Part shown: positions 23,890-31,904 of the stretch, piece after piece
Layout: each line of letters begins with the position of its first letter
How positions within the stretch are numbered: position 1 is the first letter of the stretch
DNA from: Lentisphaeraceae bacterium
GTDB taxonomy: Bacteria; Verrucomicrobiota; Lentisphaeria; Lentisphaerales; Lentisphaeraceae
DNA length: 37,022 nucleotides
NCBI GenBank assembly: GCA_021232515.1
Contig: JAJPOQ010000166.1
Coordinates: forward strand, 1 to 37,022
Direction of reading: 5' to 3'
Program-made: the position numbers and the translations under genes
The notes under the pieces: model-generated
Databases searched by the model: none
Told to the model about the DNA's origin: nothing
What the model saw: the letters and a program-made list of their open reading frames with translations, nothing else

Positions 23890-25185
23890 ATGATTGAATC
23901 AAGAAAAATAAATCTTTTGTCTGTTCTGCGCAATCTCTTACCAATTTTAATTATTTGTTTTTTTGCGAAGACTGAGCTTAGATCCGAAGATGAGTTTCGA
24001 GTTACTCCTAAAGTTTTGGCCGCTGGTATAATCATGCATTCAACAGTGAATATCATTGATTCTCAAAGTGATCGCAGTTTAGGGATGGGCGTTGTCGTTA
24101 CTAAAAATGGCTTTCTCATTACGAATTATCACGTCGTGAAAAACCAACAATCTTTCAAGGTAAAGTTTTATAATGGCGACGAGTATACAGCAAGCGTGGA
24201 TTCATACGATGAACAGTACGACTTGGCACTGTTAAAAATTCAGACTGATAAACCGACATTTTTTAAACCTGTAGTTCTTGCTTATCCGGATGACTTGTAC
24301 CTCGCAGAAGATGTATTGACTATCGGAGCACCAGAAGGATTAGAGTTTAGTGTTGCAGAAGGAATTTTAAGTTCTTTTAAAAGGACTTTTAAAGATGCCT
24401 CAGTTGTTTATGAAGATCTCATTCAGATAAGTGCGAAGGTAAATAAAGGCAATAGTGGTGGTCCAGTCGTTAATATGGCAGGGAATGTCATAGGATTACT
24501 TCTAGGAGTTAAAACAAAAACTCAAGGAATAAGTTTTGTCCTGCCAGTTAAACAAATCTTACCTGTCTTAAGTAATTGGTTATCTCCTCAACGTCGTTTT
24601 GAAAAAGGCCTAGGCTTTGATGTTGAAACAGTTTTCGATCGTTCCGAAAATGCCGGTGCAGTAGTTATTCGGAATCTTAAAGAGTTTGTTAAAGGTGAAA
24701 GCCCTTATCTAGATAACGGTTTTGAGGTTTACTCAGTGAATGGAGTCCCCATCAAGAACTCGATAGACTTTTATGGCCTTCTGTTAGAGAATGAGACTTT
24801 AGATAGTTTAAAGATTGGCAGTAAAAGTGGCCAAGAATTTTTGTTGCAAACCTATGACTTAGGACCGATTGAGTTAAGCCGCAAGCGCTTTGGTATGGAG
24901 CTGGAAAAGCTAGAGCGAAATATAGCCCAAGCAGTCTCTATTCCCTTTGATGTAGGTTTTGTCTTATCAGAGATAAATCCATCCTTTACAAGTGGAAAGA
25001 AACTTAGAAGAGGGGATATGCTTTATAAGATTGGCGATAGTGAGATATTAGACGATAAAACTTTACAGAAAAAACTGAGTTCTTGTGAAGAGGGCGATAA
25101 AGTTCCCGTTATCTTTTTTAGAGTCCATAAAGAAGCTGGTCAGTCTCACTTAGTTACAGTGAAAGACTACATTATTTGTCAGTAG
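23890..25185 (+). CDS. HtrA/DegP-like trypsin-family protease with C-terminal PDZ-like regions
   Basis: The 431-residue exported serine protease has an N-terminal hydrophobic segment (LLSVLRNLLPILIICFFA). The catalytic triad is complete: His81 (TNYHVV), Asp111 (QYDLALLKI) and Ser189 (NKGNSGGPVVN). After residue about 240 come two PDZ-like parts (around DNGFEVYSVNGVPIKNSIDFY and KKLRRGDMLYKIGDSEILDDKTLQKKL) that would recognise unfolded substrates in the periplasm. The longest frame starts with TTG at 23872; ATG at 23890 gives a normal signal sequence. The gene converges on the CobW-type gene, overlapping it by 14 bases. Confidence 0.88.
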   Translation: MIESRKINLLSVLRNLLPILIICFFAKTELRSEDEFRVTPKVLAAGIIMHSTVNIIDSQSDRSLGMGVVVTKNGFLITNYHVVKNQQSFKVKFYNGDEYTASVDSYDEQYDLALLKIQTDKPTFFKPVVLAYPDDLYLAEDVLTIGAPEGLEFSVAEGILSSFKRTFKDASVVYEDLIQISAKVNKGNSGGPVVNMAGNVIGLLLGVKTKTQGISFVLPVKQILPVLSNWLSPQRRFEKGLGFDVETVFDRSENAGAVVIRNLKEFVKGESPYLDNGFEVYSVNGVPIKNSIDFYGLLLENETLDSLKIGSKSGQEFLLQTYDLGPIELSRKRFGMELEKLERNIAQAVSIPFDVGFVLSEINPSFTSGKKLRRGDMLYKIGDSEILDDKTLQKKLSSCEEGDKVPVIFFRVHKEAGQSHLVTVKDYIICQ

Positions 25186-26155
25186 CTAAGCAGCTATGCA
25201 AACCTTCTAGTAACTCTTCTCGGTCTAGTTTTTCTCCAATGAAGACGATTTTTGTTTGACGAACTTCATCTTTTGTCCAAGCACCTCCATTTCCATCTTC
25301 AAAAAGCCGATGTACAGATTGGAAAATAAGCTTTTCATCGCAGCCAGAAATGTTGACTATACCTTTCATGCGGTAAATAAGGTCGCTTCTGTCAAATATA
25401 AGTGTACTGAGCCAATAGCGTAGTTTACCTTGATTCATTGCTCCTTCTATAATGATCGATTCCGACTCAACTGGAGTAGAATGGTGGTGTTTATGGTCAT
25501 GATCGTCGTGTTCTTCATGATGGTTTTCGAGGATGTTGGCATTTGGCTTGGAACCAAGTTGAAGAATATTCTCAATTGGTACTTTTCCGTATTCAGCTGA
25601 AATGTATGGAGTGACAGGGTTAACTAACTTCAATAGAGCTTTGGACTTTTCTAATTGACTTCCATTCACAATGTCAGCTTTGTTTAAGATAAAGAGATCT
25701 GCAAACGCTATTTGTTTATAGCACTCTTCATTATCTTCTATGTCAATTTCTAAATTGATTGGATCGACCACTGTGACTATGCCGTCAACAAAGTACTTAC
25801 TGTTGATTCTTGGATCAAAGTAGAAGACTTCAGCTACTGGAGCAGGATTGGCAATGCCAGTAGTTTCAATTAAAAGGTAGTCGAAGTCCTTACCACTTTT
25901 TTCTAAGTCAACGACGATTTGAGTGAGGTCACCAATAATCGCACAACAAAGACAGCCATTTGATAATTCTAAAATAGAATTTTCATCTTTGACGATTAAG
26001 TCACCATCGATTCCAATTTCTCCAAATTCATTGACAATAACGGCAATTTTAAACCCATGATTCGCGGTGAGTATGTGATTTACAAGAGTTGTTTTACCTG
26101 AGCCGAGAAAGCCGGTGATGATACTTACTGGAGTTTTTCCGCTTTGAGTCTTCAT
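25172..26155 (-). CDS. CobW/YjiA-type GTPase, metallochaperone
   Basis: The 327-residue G3E GTPase has Walker A GFLGSGKTT near the start, NEFGEIGIDGDLI, the metal-binding CLCC in ELSNGCLCC, the switch IETTGIANPAPV and the base motif LNKAD. A histidine/aspartate cluster (HHEEHDDHDHKHHH) lies near the middle, followed by the CobW C-terminal domain (GKLRYWLSTLIFDRSDLIYRMKGIV). It probably delivers zinc or another metal to target enzymes. The frame extends to a GTG at 26212, but family members begin close to the P-loop and ATG at 26155 with GGA upstream fits. It is divergent from the Nramp-like metal transporter, which suggests a shared metal theme. Confidence 0.9.
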   Translation of the reverse strand: MKTQSGKTPVSIITGFLGSGKTTLVNHILTANHGFKIAVIVNEFGEIGIDGDLIVKDENSILELSNGCLCCAIIGDLTQIVVDLEKSGKDFDYLLIETTGIANPAPVAEVFYFDPRINSKYFVDGIVTVVDPINLEIDIEDNEECYKQIAFADLFILNKADIVNGSQLEKSKALLKLVNPVTPYISAEYGKVPIENILQLGSKPNANILENHHEEHDDHDHKHHHSTPVESESIIIEGAMNQGKLRYWLSTLIFDRSDLIYRMKGIVNISGCDEKLIFQSVHRLFEDGNGGAWTKDEVRQTKIVFIGEKLDREELLEGLHSCLATDK

Positions 26156-26222
26156 TTTTTCCGTATTTTTTGTCAATTGGAGGTAAGATTTGGATAGTTT
26201 TTCATATATCACATTACGTCTC

Positions 26223-26250
26223 TTGATATAGTCAAAGCTAAGCTTATTAT
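26223..26250 (+). promoter_or_regulatory. Putative promoter of the Nramp-like transporter gene
   Basis: TTGATA (26223-26228) and TATTAT (26245-26250) lie 16 bases apart and about 35 bases before the ATG, in the divergent gap to the CobW-type gene. No Fur- or Zur-type palindrome was noticed. Confidence 0.45.
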
Positions 26251-26283
26251 TTAATCTTTCAATTGTAATTATTGGTTGTGTTT

Positions 26284-27669
26284 ATGTTGTCAAAATTTAA
26301 AAGTGTGTTGGGGAATCTCGGGCCGGGTCTTTTGTATGCCGGTGCTGCTGTTGGTGTTTCCCATTTAGTTATGTCCACGAAAGCTGGAGCAAGCTATGGA
26401 TATTTACTGCTATTTCTTATTCCTTTAGTTCATGTTATAAAGTATCCATTTTATCGATTCGGCCCTGAGTATACGGCCGTCACAGGCAAGAATATTCTTC
26501 ATGGTTATAACGCTCTAGGTAAGTGGGCAATCTATACATATATGGCCATGACGCTCATAACTATGTGTTTGATTCAGGCTGCAGTAACAATCGTCACCAG
26601 TTCTATAGCGGTAAAGTTTTTTAAACTAGATATTCCTGCTGAGATGATGCCGCATATACCAGCAATAGCCTTTCTTGTCATCGCTGCAGTAGTCTTATCT
26701 ATTGGACAATACAGTATCTTAGACAAGATGATGAAAGTGATTATTCTGATACTTACAGTAACAACAATCATCGCAGTCGCGTCAGTCCTCTTGAAAACTC
26801 CAGGGGGAGTATACGACGCAGAAGCGAGTTTTGATTTGAATAAGTTTGTTGGAGGTAAATACGTCGATGCTATGTTCCTCGCAGCTTTCTTAGGTTGGAT
26901 GCCGGCTCCTATGGATATATCAGTTTGGCACTCAGTTTGGTCAGAAGAAGCCAATACTGCCAATGGCAAAAAAGCTCCACTTAAAAGAGCTATGCTTGAC
27001 TTCAATATTGGTTTTTACGGAACAGCTTGTTTAGCTATGTGTTTCTTAGCTCTTGGTGCTCTTGTTATGTTTGGTGGTCCAGAAGCTCCTTCACCTAAAG
27101 GTGCCGTATTTGCTGGCCAACTAATCGAAATGTACACTTCCGCTTTAGGTAGTTGGGCTTATCCGATGATTGGTATAGCTGCTCTAACGACGATGTTTAG
27201 TACGACGCTTACTTGCTTAGATGCTTATCCTCGTACACTTCAGAAGTGTTTTACGCTTTTGAAGTCTGAAAAGACTGGTGAAGAAGATCCCGCAACAAGT
27301 AAAAAGTATTATCAAATAGTTCTTTGGATTGCTGTTGCTCTGACAATTGTTGTGTTTATTCTAACTAAGAAGATCGACGGTGCAATGGGCGTAGTTGTTA
27401 TGATTGCCACTGTGGTTTCTTTTGTTGCTGCACCTATTTTTGCCATTTTGAATTATCTAACGATGAAAGGCAAAACTATTCCAGAGGAAAATAAGCCTGG
27501 TCCAATTATGAAGGTTTGGTGTCTTTTCGGAATCGTTCTTCTATTTGTTTCCAGTATCATGTATCTCTACATTGGTTTCTTTAAAGCACCACCAGAAGGC
27601 TATGAAGAGCCTACTCCAGCAGCAAAAGCCGTTATCGAAAAAACGATTGAGAATGCTCCAAAGAATTAA
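26284..27669 (+). CDS. Divergent Nramp-family transporter
   Basis: The 461-residue inner-membrane protein has about 11 hydrophobic helices. Its first helices align with Nramp/MntH (GPGLLYAG, then AGASYGYLLL, then TGKNILHGY), but the metal-binding DPGN of helix 1 is replaced by GVSH and the MPH of helix 6 reads MPAPMD (FLGWMPAPMDISVWHS). I recall a broad clade of such Nramp relatives in planctomycetes and allied phyla; their substrate is unclear, so manganese/iron import should not be assumed. The longest frame begins at TTG 26272; ATG at 26284 is preferred although neither has a strong ribosome site. The end overlaps the MutT-like gene by 17 bases. Confidence 0.82.
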   Translation: MLSKFKSVLGNLGPGLLYAGAAVGVSHLVMSTKAGASYGYLLLFLIPLVHVIKYPFYRFGPEYTAVTGKNILHGYNALGKWAIYTYMAMTLITMCLIQAAVTIVTSSIAVKFFKLDIPAEMMPHIPAIAFLVIAAVVLSIGQYSILDKMMKVIILILTVTTIIAVASVLLKTPGGVYDAEASFDLNKFVGGKYVDAMFLAAFLGWMPAPMDISVWHSVWSEEANTANGKKAPLKRAMLDFNIGFYGTACLAMCFLALGALVMFGGPEAPSPKGAVFAGQLIEMYTSALGSWAYPMIGIAALTTMFSTTLTCLDAYPRTLQKCFTLLKSEKTGEEDPATSKKYYQIVLWIAVALTIVVFILTKKIDGAMGVVVMIATVVSFVAAPIFAILNYLTMKGKTIPEENKPGPIMKVWCLFGIVLLFVSSIMYLYIGFFKAPPEGYEEPTPAAKAVIEKTIENAPKN

Positions 27670-28048
27670 TGTAGTCGCGGGGATTCTTCAAGAAGAAGGA
27701 AGAATCCTCATCGCTCAAAGAGCGGAAGCCAAACATGAAGGCCGTTGGGAGTTTCCTGGCGGTAAGGTTGAAAGTGGCGAGACTGATGAAGCCGCGCTCG
27801 TTCGAGAGCTAGTCGAAGAGTTGTCCGTCGACATTTCAGGAGTGACGTTCTTTGAAGAATCACTACTTGTTTTGCCAGATAAAGAGATTCTTCTTAAAAC
27901 TTTTTTGGTTGATAGCTTTAACGGTATTCCTCAAAGTTTAGTTCATGCTCAATTGAAGTGGGTGAGTGTGGCAGAATTATCTAAGTATGACTTCCTCAAA
28001 GCAGATGTTCCTATTGTAGAAAAGCTTATAAATTTGCGAATGAATTGA
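27653..28048 (+). CDS. MutT-like Nudix hydrolase
   Basis: The 131-residue protein matches MutT in length and carries a complete Nudix box: G-x5-E-x7-REL-x-EE within GGKVESGETDEAALVRELVEEL (the usual late glycine is serine). IAQRAEAKHEGRWEFPGG before the box is typical for 8-oxo-dGTP pyrophosphohydrolases, so it probably cleans oxidised nucleotides, though substrate cannot be fixed from sequence. The frame is open further upstream inside the transporter gene, but the ATG at 27653 gives the family's normal N-terminus (MLQRINVVAGIL). Overlap with the transporter gene implies coupled translation. Confidence 0.85.
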   Translation: MLQRINVVAGILQEEGRILIAQRAEAKHEGRWEFPGGKVESGETDEAALVRELVEELSVDISGVTFFEESLLVLPDKEILLKTFLVDSFNGIPQSLVHAQLKWVSVAELSKYDFLKADVPIVEKLINLRMN

Positions 28049-28057
28049 AAAGCGTTA

Positions 28058-28104
28058 GCTCCTGTATCATTGTAATAGTATCTGAATAATCAGGAGCGTT
28101 TTTC
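28058..28104 (+). promoter_or_regulatory. Inverted repeat that includes the ribosome binding site of the 119-residue protein
   Basis: GCTCCTG (28058-28064) and CAGGAGC (28091-28097) are perfect complements around a 26-base loop and are followed by GTTTTTC. The right arm holds the AGGAG of the downstream gene, whose ATG is at 28105. It may be a terminator for the MutT-like gene, a structure that masks the ribosome site, or both. Confidence 0.4.
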
Positions 28105-28464
28105 ATGTTTTTACAGTCTATCATTGAAGCGCCTAAAACAGGGCAAGAAATAGAACTTTGTATCTACGGTAGCATCGTGGATTTTGTTATCCGTATAAGT
28201 AAGCCAGCAGCAAAAATAGAATACACCAAAGGCTTTATCCCAGAGCCAGAGTATGGCAGTTTGCGCGTTCGTACTATTCCAGGTCATTGTATCGTTTCAG
28301 GTATAATCGATGAGACAATTGTTGGGGATGTTCGTTACTGTCAGGAATTGATCAATAAAATTCTTGAAGAGAACATGGAAATAGAAGAAACTGTAAACTG
28401 TTCAGTACAAGTCGTTCGGCAAGTAGCTCTGTATGAGATCACCTCAGAAGAAGATGATTTATAG
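28105..28464 (+). CDS. Hypothetical 119-residue protein
   Basis: I do not recognise this family. The protein is soluble, acidic at its C-terminus (ITSEEDDL), has no signal peptide and alternates beta-like segments (EIELCIYGSIVDFVIRI, SLRVRTIPGHCIVSGII) with one helix (YCQELINKILEENMEI). AGGAG at seven bases gives a strong ribosome site, and an isolated gene of normal codon use is likely real. Nothing in the neighbourhood points to a function. Confidence 0.65.
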   Translation: MFLQSIIEAPKTGQEIELCIYGSIVDFVIRISKPAAKIEYTKGFIPEPEYGSLRVRTIPGHCIVSGIIDETIVGDVRYCQELINKILEENMEIEETVNCSVQVVRQVALYEITSEEDDL

Positions 28465-28598
28465 TAAATTTTCGTTTAAAATTTTGCAGACTACCGTAAT
28501 TACCTATTGAGTTTAGGTATTTACTTGTACAAAATCAGTTTGCTGATCGCAGTTTTTTGAGTCGATCGCTGAGAAGATATTATTTATTAAGGAAAAAT

Positions 28599-30581
28599 AT
28601 GAAAAACATTTTTGCGTTATGTTTGTTATTTTTATTGAGCACAGCGAGCGCTGAGTTCGGTCTACAACTTGACTTGGAAGATTCAAAAGGCAATAAAGAC
28701 GCCCGTTCCAGTCGTATAGGTGCACTTTTTGTGAAAGCTGGTCAGCCGGTCAGCCCATTTTTAGAAAAGGGTAAATTTACTGCAGTTTTTTCTGGTAAAT
28801 TAGCTCTTGCAGAAAGAAGCCGTGTTTATTTTTCTTTTAAAGGTAACGGTATTGCGAAGTTAGAAATTGCCGGTAAAGTTGTCCTCGAAGTATCTGGCGA
28901 TGACCTAACAGTTAAAGAGTCAGACCGTCTACGCCTAAATAAAGGTGAGCACGATATAAAGCTTACTTACAACAGTCCTGAAAAAGGCGATGCTCAAATT
29001 CGTCTACTTTGGAGAGGTCGTAACTTTCCTCTAGAGCCTGTTTCACCTGGTGCTTTAAACCACACTCCATCTGAGCTTGTTACAGCTCACTCTACTCTTC
29101 GTGAAGGCCGTAAACTATTTGCTGGTCTAAACTGTACTAAGTGTCACACTGCTGGTGAAATCGCCAATTCTGGTATGACTGAACTTTTGAGAGATACTCC
29201 AAATTTAGATAATGCTGGTAATAAGTACTCTGAGTCTTGGCTTGCAGCTTGGATCCAAAACCCAAAATCTATTCGCCACTCTGCGACTATGCCGAAACTT
29301 CTAAAACACGCTTCTGTAGCAGATGCGGTAAAAGCTGGGGATACTTCAGCTATTGACTTAGCAGCATACATTTCAACTATGAAGTTAGCAGATGCGCCTT
29401 CTGGGAAAATTGATGACTCCCTAGCTAAAGATGGCGGCGATGTATTCCATAAGCTTGGTTGTGTTGCTTGTCATACACGTCCAGATAAAGCAGCAGATGC
29501 AAATAGAACTCCTTTGATAAATGTAAATTGGAAGTTTAAGTCACCAGCAGTTTTAGCAGAATTTCTTAAGAATCCAGCAAAGCACTATAAATGGATTCGC
29601 ATGCCAGACTTTGGTTTGAGTAATAAGGAAGCGAAAAGCTTAGCTGCTTACTTAACTAAGAACTCAACGGGAAAAGCTCAGACGTTTAAAAAGGGCAATG
29701 CTGAAAATGGCAAAAAACTTTATGTCGATCTCGGTTGTGCGTCATGTCATACTCCGAACAGCAAGCCACTAGGTAAGTCTTTGGCAGATCTAAAGTCTGA
29801 AGGTGGTTGTTTAGAAGGAACGAACGCAAATTATTCTTTAAAAGCAGAAGAAAGATCAGCCTTATCTTCATTTTTGAAATCAGCTAAAGCATCTCTTGAA
29901 AAAAATGTTCCAGCTGAGTTTGCCGCAAGACAAATAAATGAAGTCAATTGTACTGCTTGTCACAAGTACGATGGACGTACAAGTGATCTTGGTCAGTTCC
30001 ACTTTGAGTCTCAGGACTTAAAAGCTCATGAAGGAAATCACTTAGACCAATTTAGACCTCTACTTACTTGGATGGGAGAAAAAATCCAAGCAGACTATTT
30101 AGAGAAAATTATCTCAGGTAAGTTAGACCACAGACCAAGACCGTGGTTGGATATGAGAATGCCAGCTTTTAAAGAGCGCTCAGTAGCACTTTCAGAAGGT
30201 ATGGCGGCATCACATGGTTTCAGTACTGAGTTTGAACAGACTAAAGTAGATCCAGAGTTATCTAAGCTTGGTAAACAACTGACAGGCACTCATGGTGGTT
30301 TTAGTTGTATTATTTGTCACGATGCTGGACCGAAAAAAGCTTTGGCGGCATTCGAAGTTAAAGGTATCGATCTTAAGTACACAAGTGAGAGACTTCGCCC
30401 AGACTACTATAAGCGTTGGATGATTGACCCTCCAAGAATTGTTCCTACAACGAAGATGCCTAAGTTCTCAAACGAGGGAACAACTGCACTATCAAATATA
30501 CTAGATGGTGTCGGTGCCGATCAATTTATGGCAATCTTTGAATTCCTTAAACAGGGAAGAAAGCTTGAGGAAGTCAAGTAA
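28599..30581 (+). CDS. Secreted PA14-domain pentaheme cytochrome c
   Basis: The 660-residue protein has a cleavable signal (MKNIFALCLLFLLSTASA), a PA14-like beta domain (about 25-150, RVYFSFKGNGIAKLEIAGK to IRLLWRGRNFPLEPV) and five haem-binding CxxCH motifs at about Cys179 (CTKCH), 288 (CVACH), 380 (CASCH), 451 (CTACH) and 570 (CIICH). Methionine ligands are suggested by MP motifs after most of them (TMPKL, RMPDF, RMPAF, KMPKF). It probably transfers electrons in the periplasm; the PA14 part may bind carbohydrate. The frame extends to a TTG at 28557, but AAGGA before ATG 28599 and the signal peptide fix the start. A strong terminator follows. Confidence 0.88.
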   Translation: MKNIFALCLLFLLSTASAEFGLQLDLEDSKGNKDARSSRIGALFVKAGQPVSPFLEKGKFTAVFSGKLALAERSRVYFSFKGNGIAKLEIAGKVVLEVSGDDLTVKESDRLRLNKGEHDIKLTYNSPEKGDAQIRLLWRGRNFPLEPVSPGALNHTPSELVTAHSTLREGRKLFAGLNCTKCHTAGEIANSGMTELLRDTPNLDNAGNKYSESWLAAWIQNPKSIRHSATMPKLLKHASVADAVKAGDTSAIDLAAYISTMKLADAPSGKIDDSLAKDGGDVFHKLGCVACHTRPDKAADANRTPLINVNWKFKSPAVLAEFLKNPAKHYKWIRMPDFGLSNKEAKSLAAYLTKNSTGKAQTFKKGNAENGKKLYVDLGCASCHTPNSKPLGKSLADLKSEGGCLEGTNANYSLKAEERSALSSFLKSAKASLEKNVPAEFAARQINEVNCTACHKYDGRTSDLGQFHFESQDLKAHEGNHLDQFRPLLTWMGEKIQADYLEKIISGKLDHRPRPWLDMRMPAFKERSVALSEGMAASHGFSTEFEQTKVDPELSKLGKQLTGTHGGFSCIICHDAGPKKALAAFEVKGIDLKYTSERLRPDYYKRWMIDPPRIVPTTKMPKFSNEGTTALSNILDGVGADQFMAIFEFLKQGRKLEEVK

Positions 30582-30610
30582 TCGACTTATAGTCCCTCAG
30601 TGATTTTTTT

Positions 30611-30640
30611 AAGGCAGTCTTAACAGACTGCCTTTTTATT
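30611..30640 (+). terminator. Terminator after the cytochrome gene
   Basis: A 10-bp perfect stem, AAGGCAGTCT (30611-30620) and AGACTGCCTT (30625-30634), with loop TAAC is followed by TTTATTTT. It isolates the cytochrome gene from the MFS transporter gene that begins 12 bases later. Confidence 0.9.
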
Positions 30641-30651
30641 TTGGAGAGAGT

Positions 30652-31902
30652 GTGGAAGTCAGTTCAGATACTATTAAGAAAGCACACCGCAGTATCTTTT
30701 TTTGTCAGTGCATAGGTTTGCTAGGTCCTCAGTTTTTGATGAATGGTTTCATCTTAAACTTTCTTAAAAGGTATGAGATACAGGACAGCATGGTCATGCT
30801 TATTCTAACGCTTGTGCCAAATGCTTGTAACTTATTATTACTGATTCCGCTAGCTCATTATTCAGACTTAAAAGGCAAGAAAAAGATTGGGGCCATCGGC
30901 AATGGACTTCATGCTATAGGCTTTAGTTTTTTTGGCCTTATATATTTCTTTCCCGAAAATGCCTTAGTTTTATCAATACTTGCAATAACTCTTTTTAGTT
31001 TTGGTCTTACTTGCTTCTTATCAAATTGGTTTGCTTTACTTCATCCACTTATTGATCCAAGTACCCGTGGACGCTTTTTTGCTTGGCTGAGAATATCTTG
31101 GCAGATCATTTGTATCATTGCCACTTTTATCGTGGCACAGTCTTTAGAGATATATGACTCGAACTTCACTTACCTAATAATTATTTTGATAATTACCTTT
31201 GCTTTGTTTTTAAGGATTTATTTTTATTGGCAAGTACCAGAGTTAGAAACGAAAACCCTACCAGAGGGATCTCTTAAAGTAGCCATTTTACAAAGTTTTC
31301 AGAATAAGCCTTATCGTAAATTCTGTATATTTATATTTTTGTACATGTTCTTTTGTTTTAGTGCTCTTCCTTTCATAAACCTCTTTGAACGTGAGTCACT
31401 TTCTTTTACAGATTCACAAATAATAAGTATGGGTTACATTGCTCAGCTTGGTGCCTTAGTTGGCTTTTGGTTGGGGGCGAGACTAGTCGATAGATCTAAA
31501 ATTACTTTCCTGTTAAATGGCAGTGTATTCTTTTCTATTTTGACCTTATTACTTTTTGTTTTTAGTGTTATCAAAGGAGAGTATGCAGTCTTGATCGCAG
31601 GAGTATTAACTTTTGTATATTCCGTGACATTTAACTCCATTGGTATTGCCATGACAACAGAAGCAATGCGTTTAGTGAAGTCTGAGAATAAATCGCTTGG
31701 AATAAGTCTTAGCATGACTATGACTGCAGCTGGTGCAGCGTTGAGTGGATTAGTTTCATCGGTTTATTTAGGACAAGCGAAGGCGTTTACTTGGAATATT
31801 GGTTCGTTTAGCTTGAATCATTATCAACTTTACTTGCTCATTTGTGCTGTCGGTCTATTATTTGTGCTTCTACTATTTAAAGCTAAAGAAGAGGCCTCAT
31901 AG
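30652..31902 (+). CDS. MFS transporter
   Basis: The 416-residue protein has about 12 hydrophobic helices and a charged cytoplasmic loop after helix 2 (HYSDLKGKKKIGAIGNG), the position of the MFS loop-2/3 motif; a second such loop is GARLVDRSKITFLLNG. Substrate cannot be told from sequence. The start is GTG with GGAGAG five bases upstream; no alternative ATG gives a full first helix. The mnmC ATG follows two bases after the stop, so both are transcribed together. Confidence 0.85.
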   Translation: MEVSSDTIKKAHRSIFFCQCIGLLGPQFLMNGFILNFLKRYEIQDSMVMLILTLVPNACNLLLLIPLAHYSDLKGKKKIGAIGNGLHAIGFSFFGLIYFFPENALVLSILAITLFSFGLTCFLSNWFALLHPLIDPSTRGRFFAWLRISWQIICIIATFIVAQSLEIYDSNFTYLIIILIITFALFLRIYFYWQVPELETKTLPEGSLKVAILQSFQNKPYRKFCIFIFLYMFFCFSALPFINLFERESLSFTDSQIISMGYIAQLGALVGFWLGARLVDRSKITFLLNGSVFFSILTLLLFVFSVIKGEYAVLIAGVLTFVYSVTFNSIGIAMTTEAMRLVKSENKSLGISLSMTMTAAGAALSGLVSSVYLGQAKAFTWNIGSFSLNHYQLYLLICAVGLLFVLLLFKAKEEAS

Positions 31903-31904
31903 GC

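Noticed and set aside
26574..27005. 143-codon frame antisense to the Nramp-like gene
   Set aside because: It lies fully inside a well-supported membrane protein gene, has no ribosome site and shows no recognisable domain.
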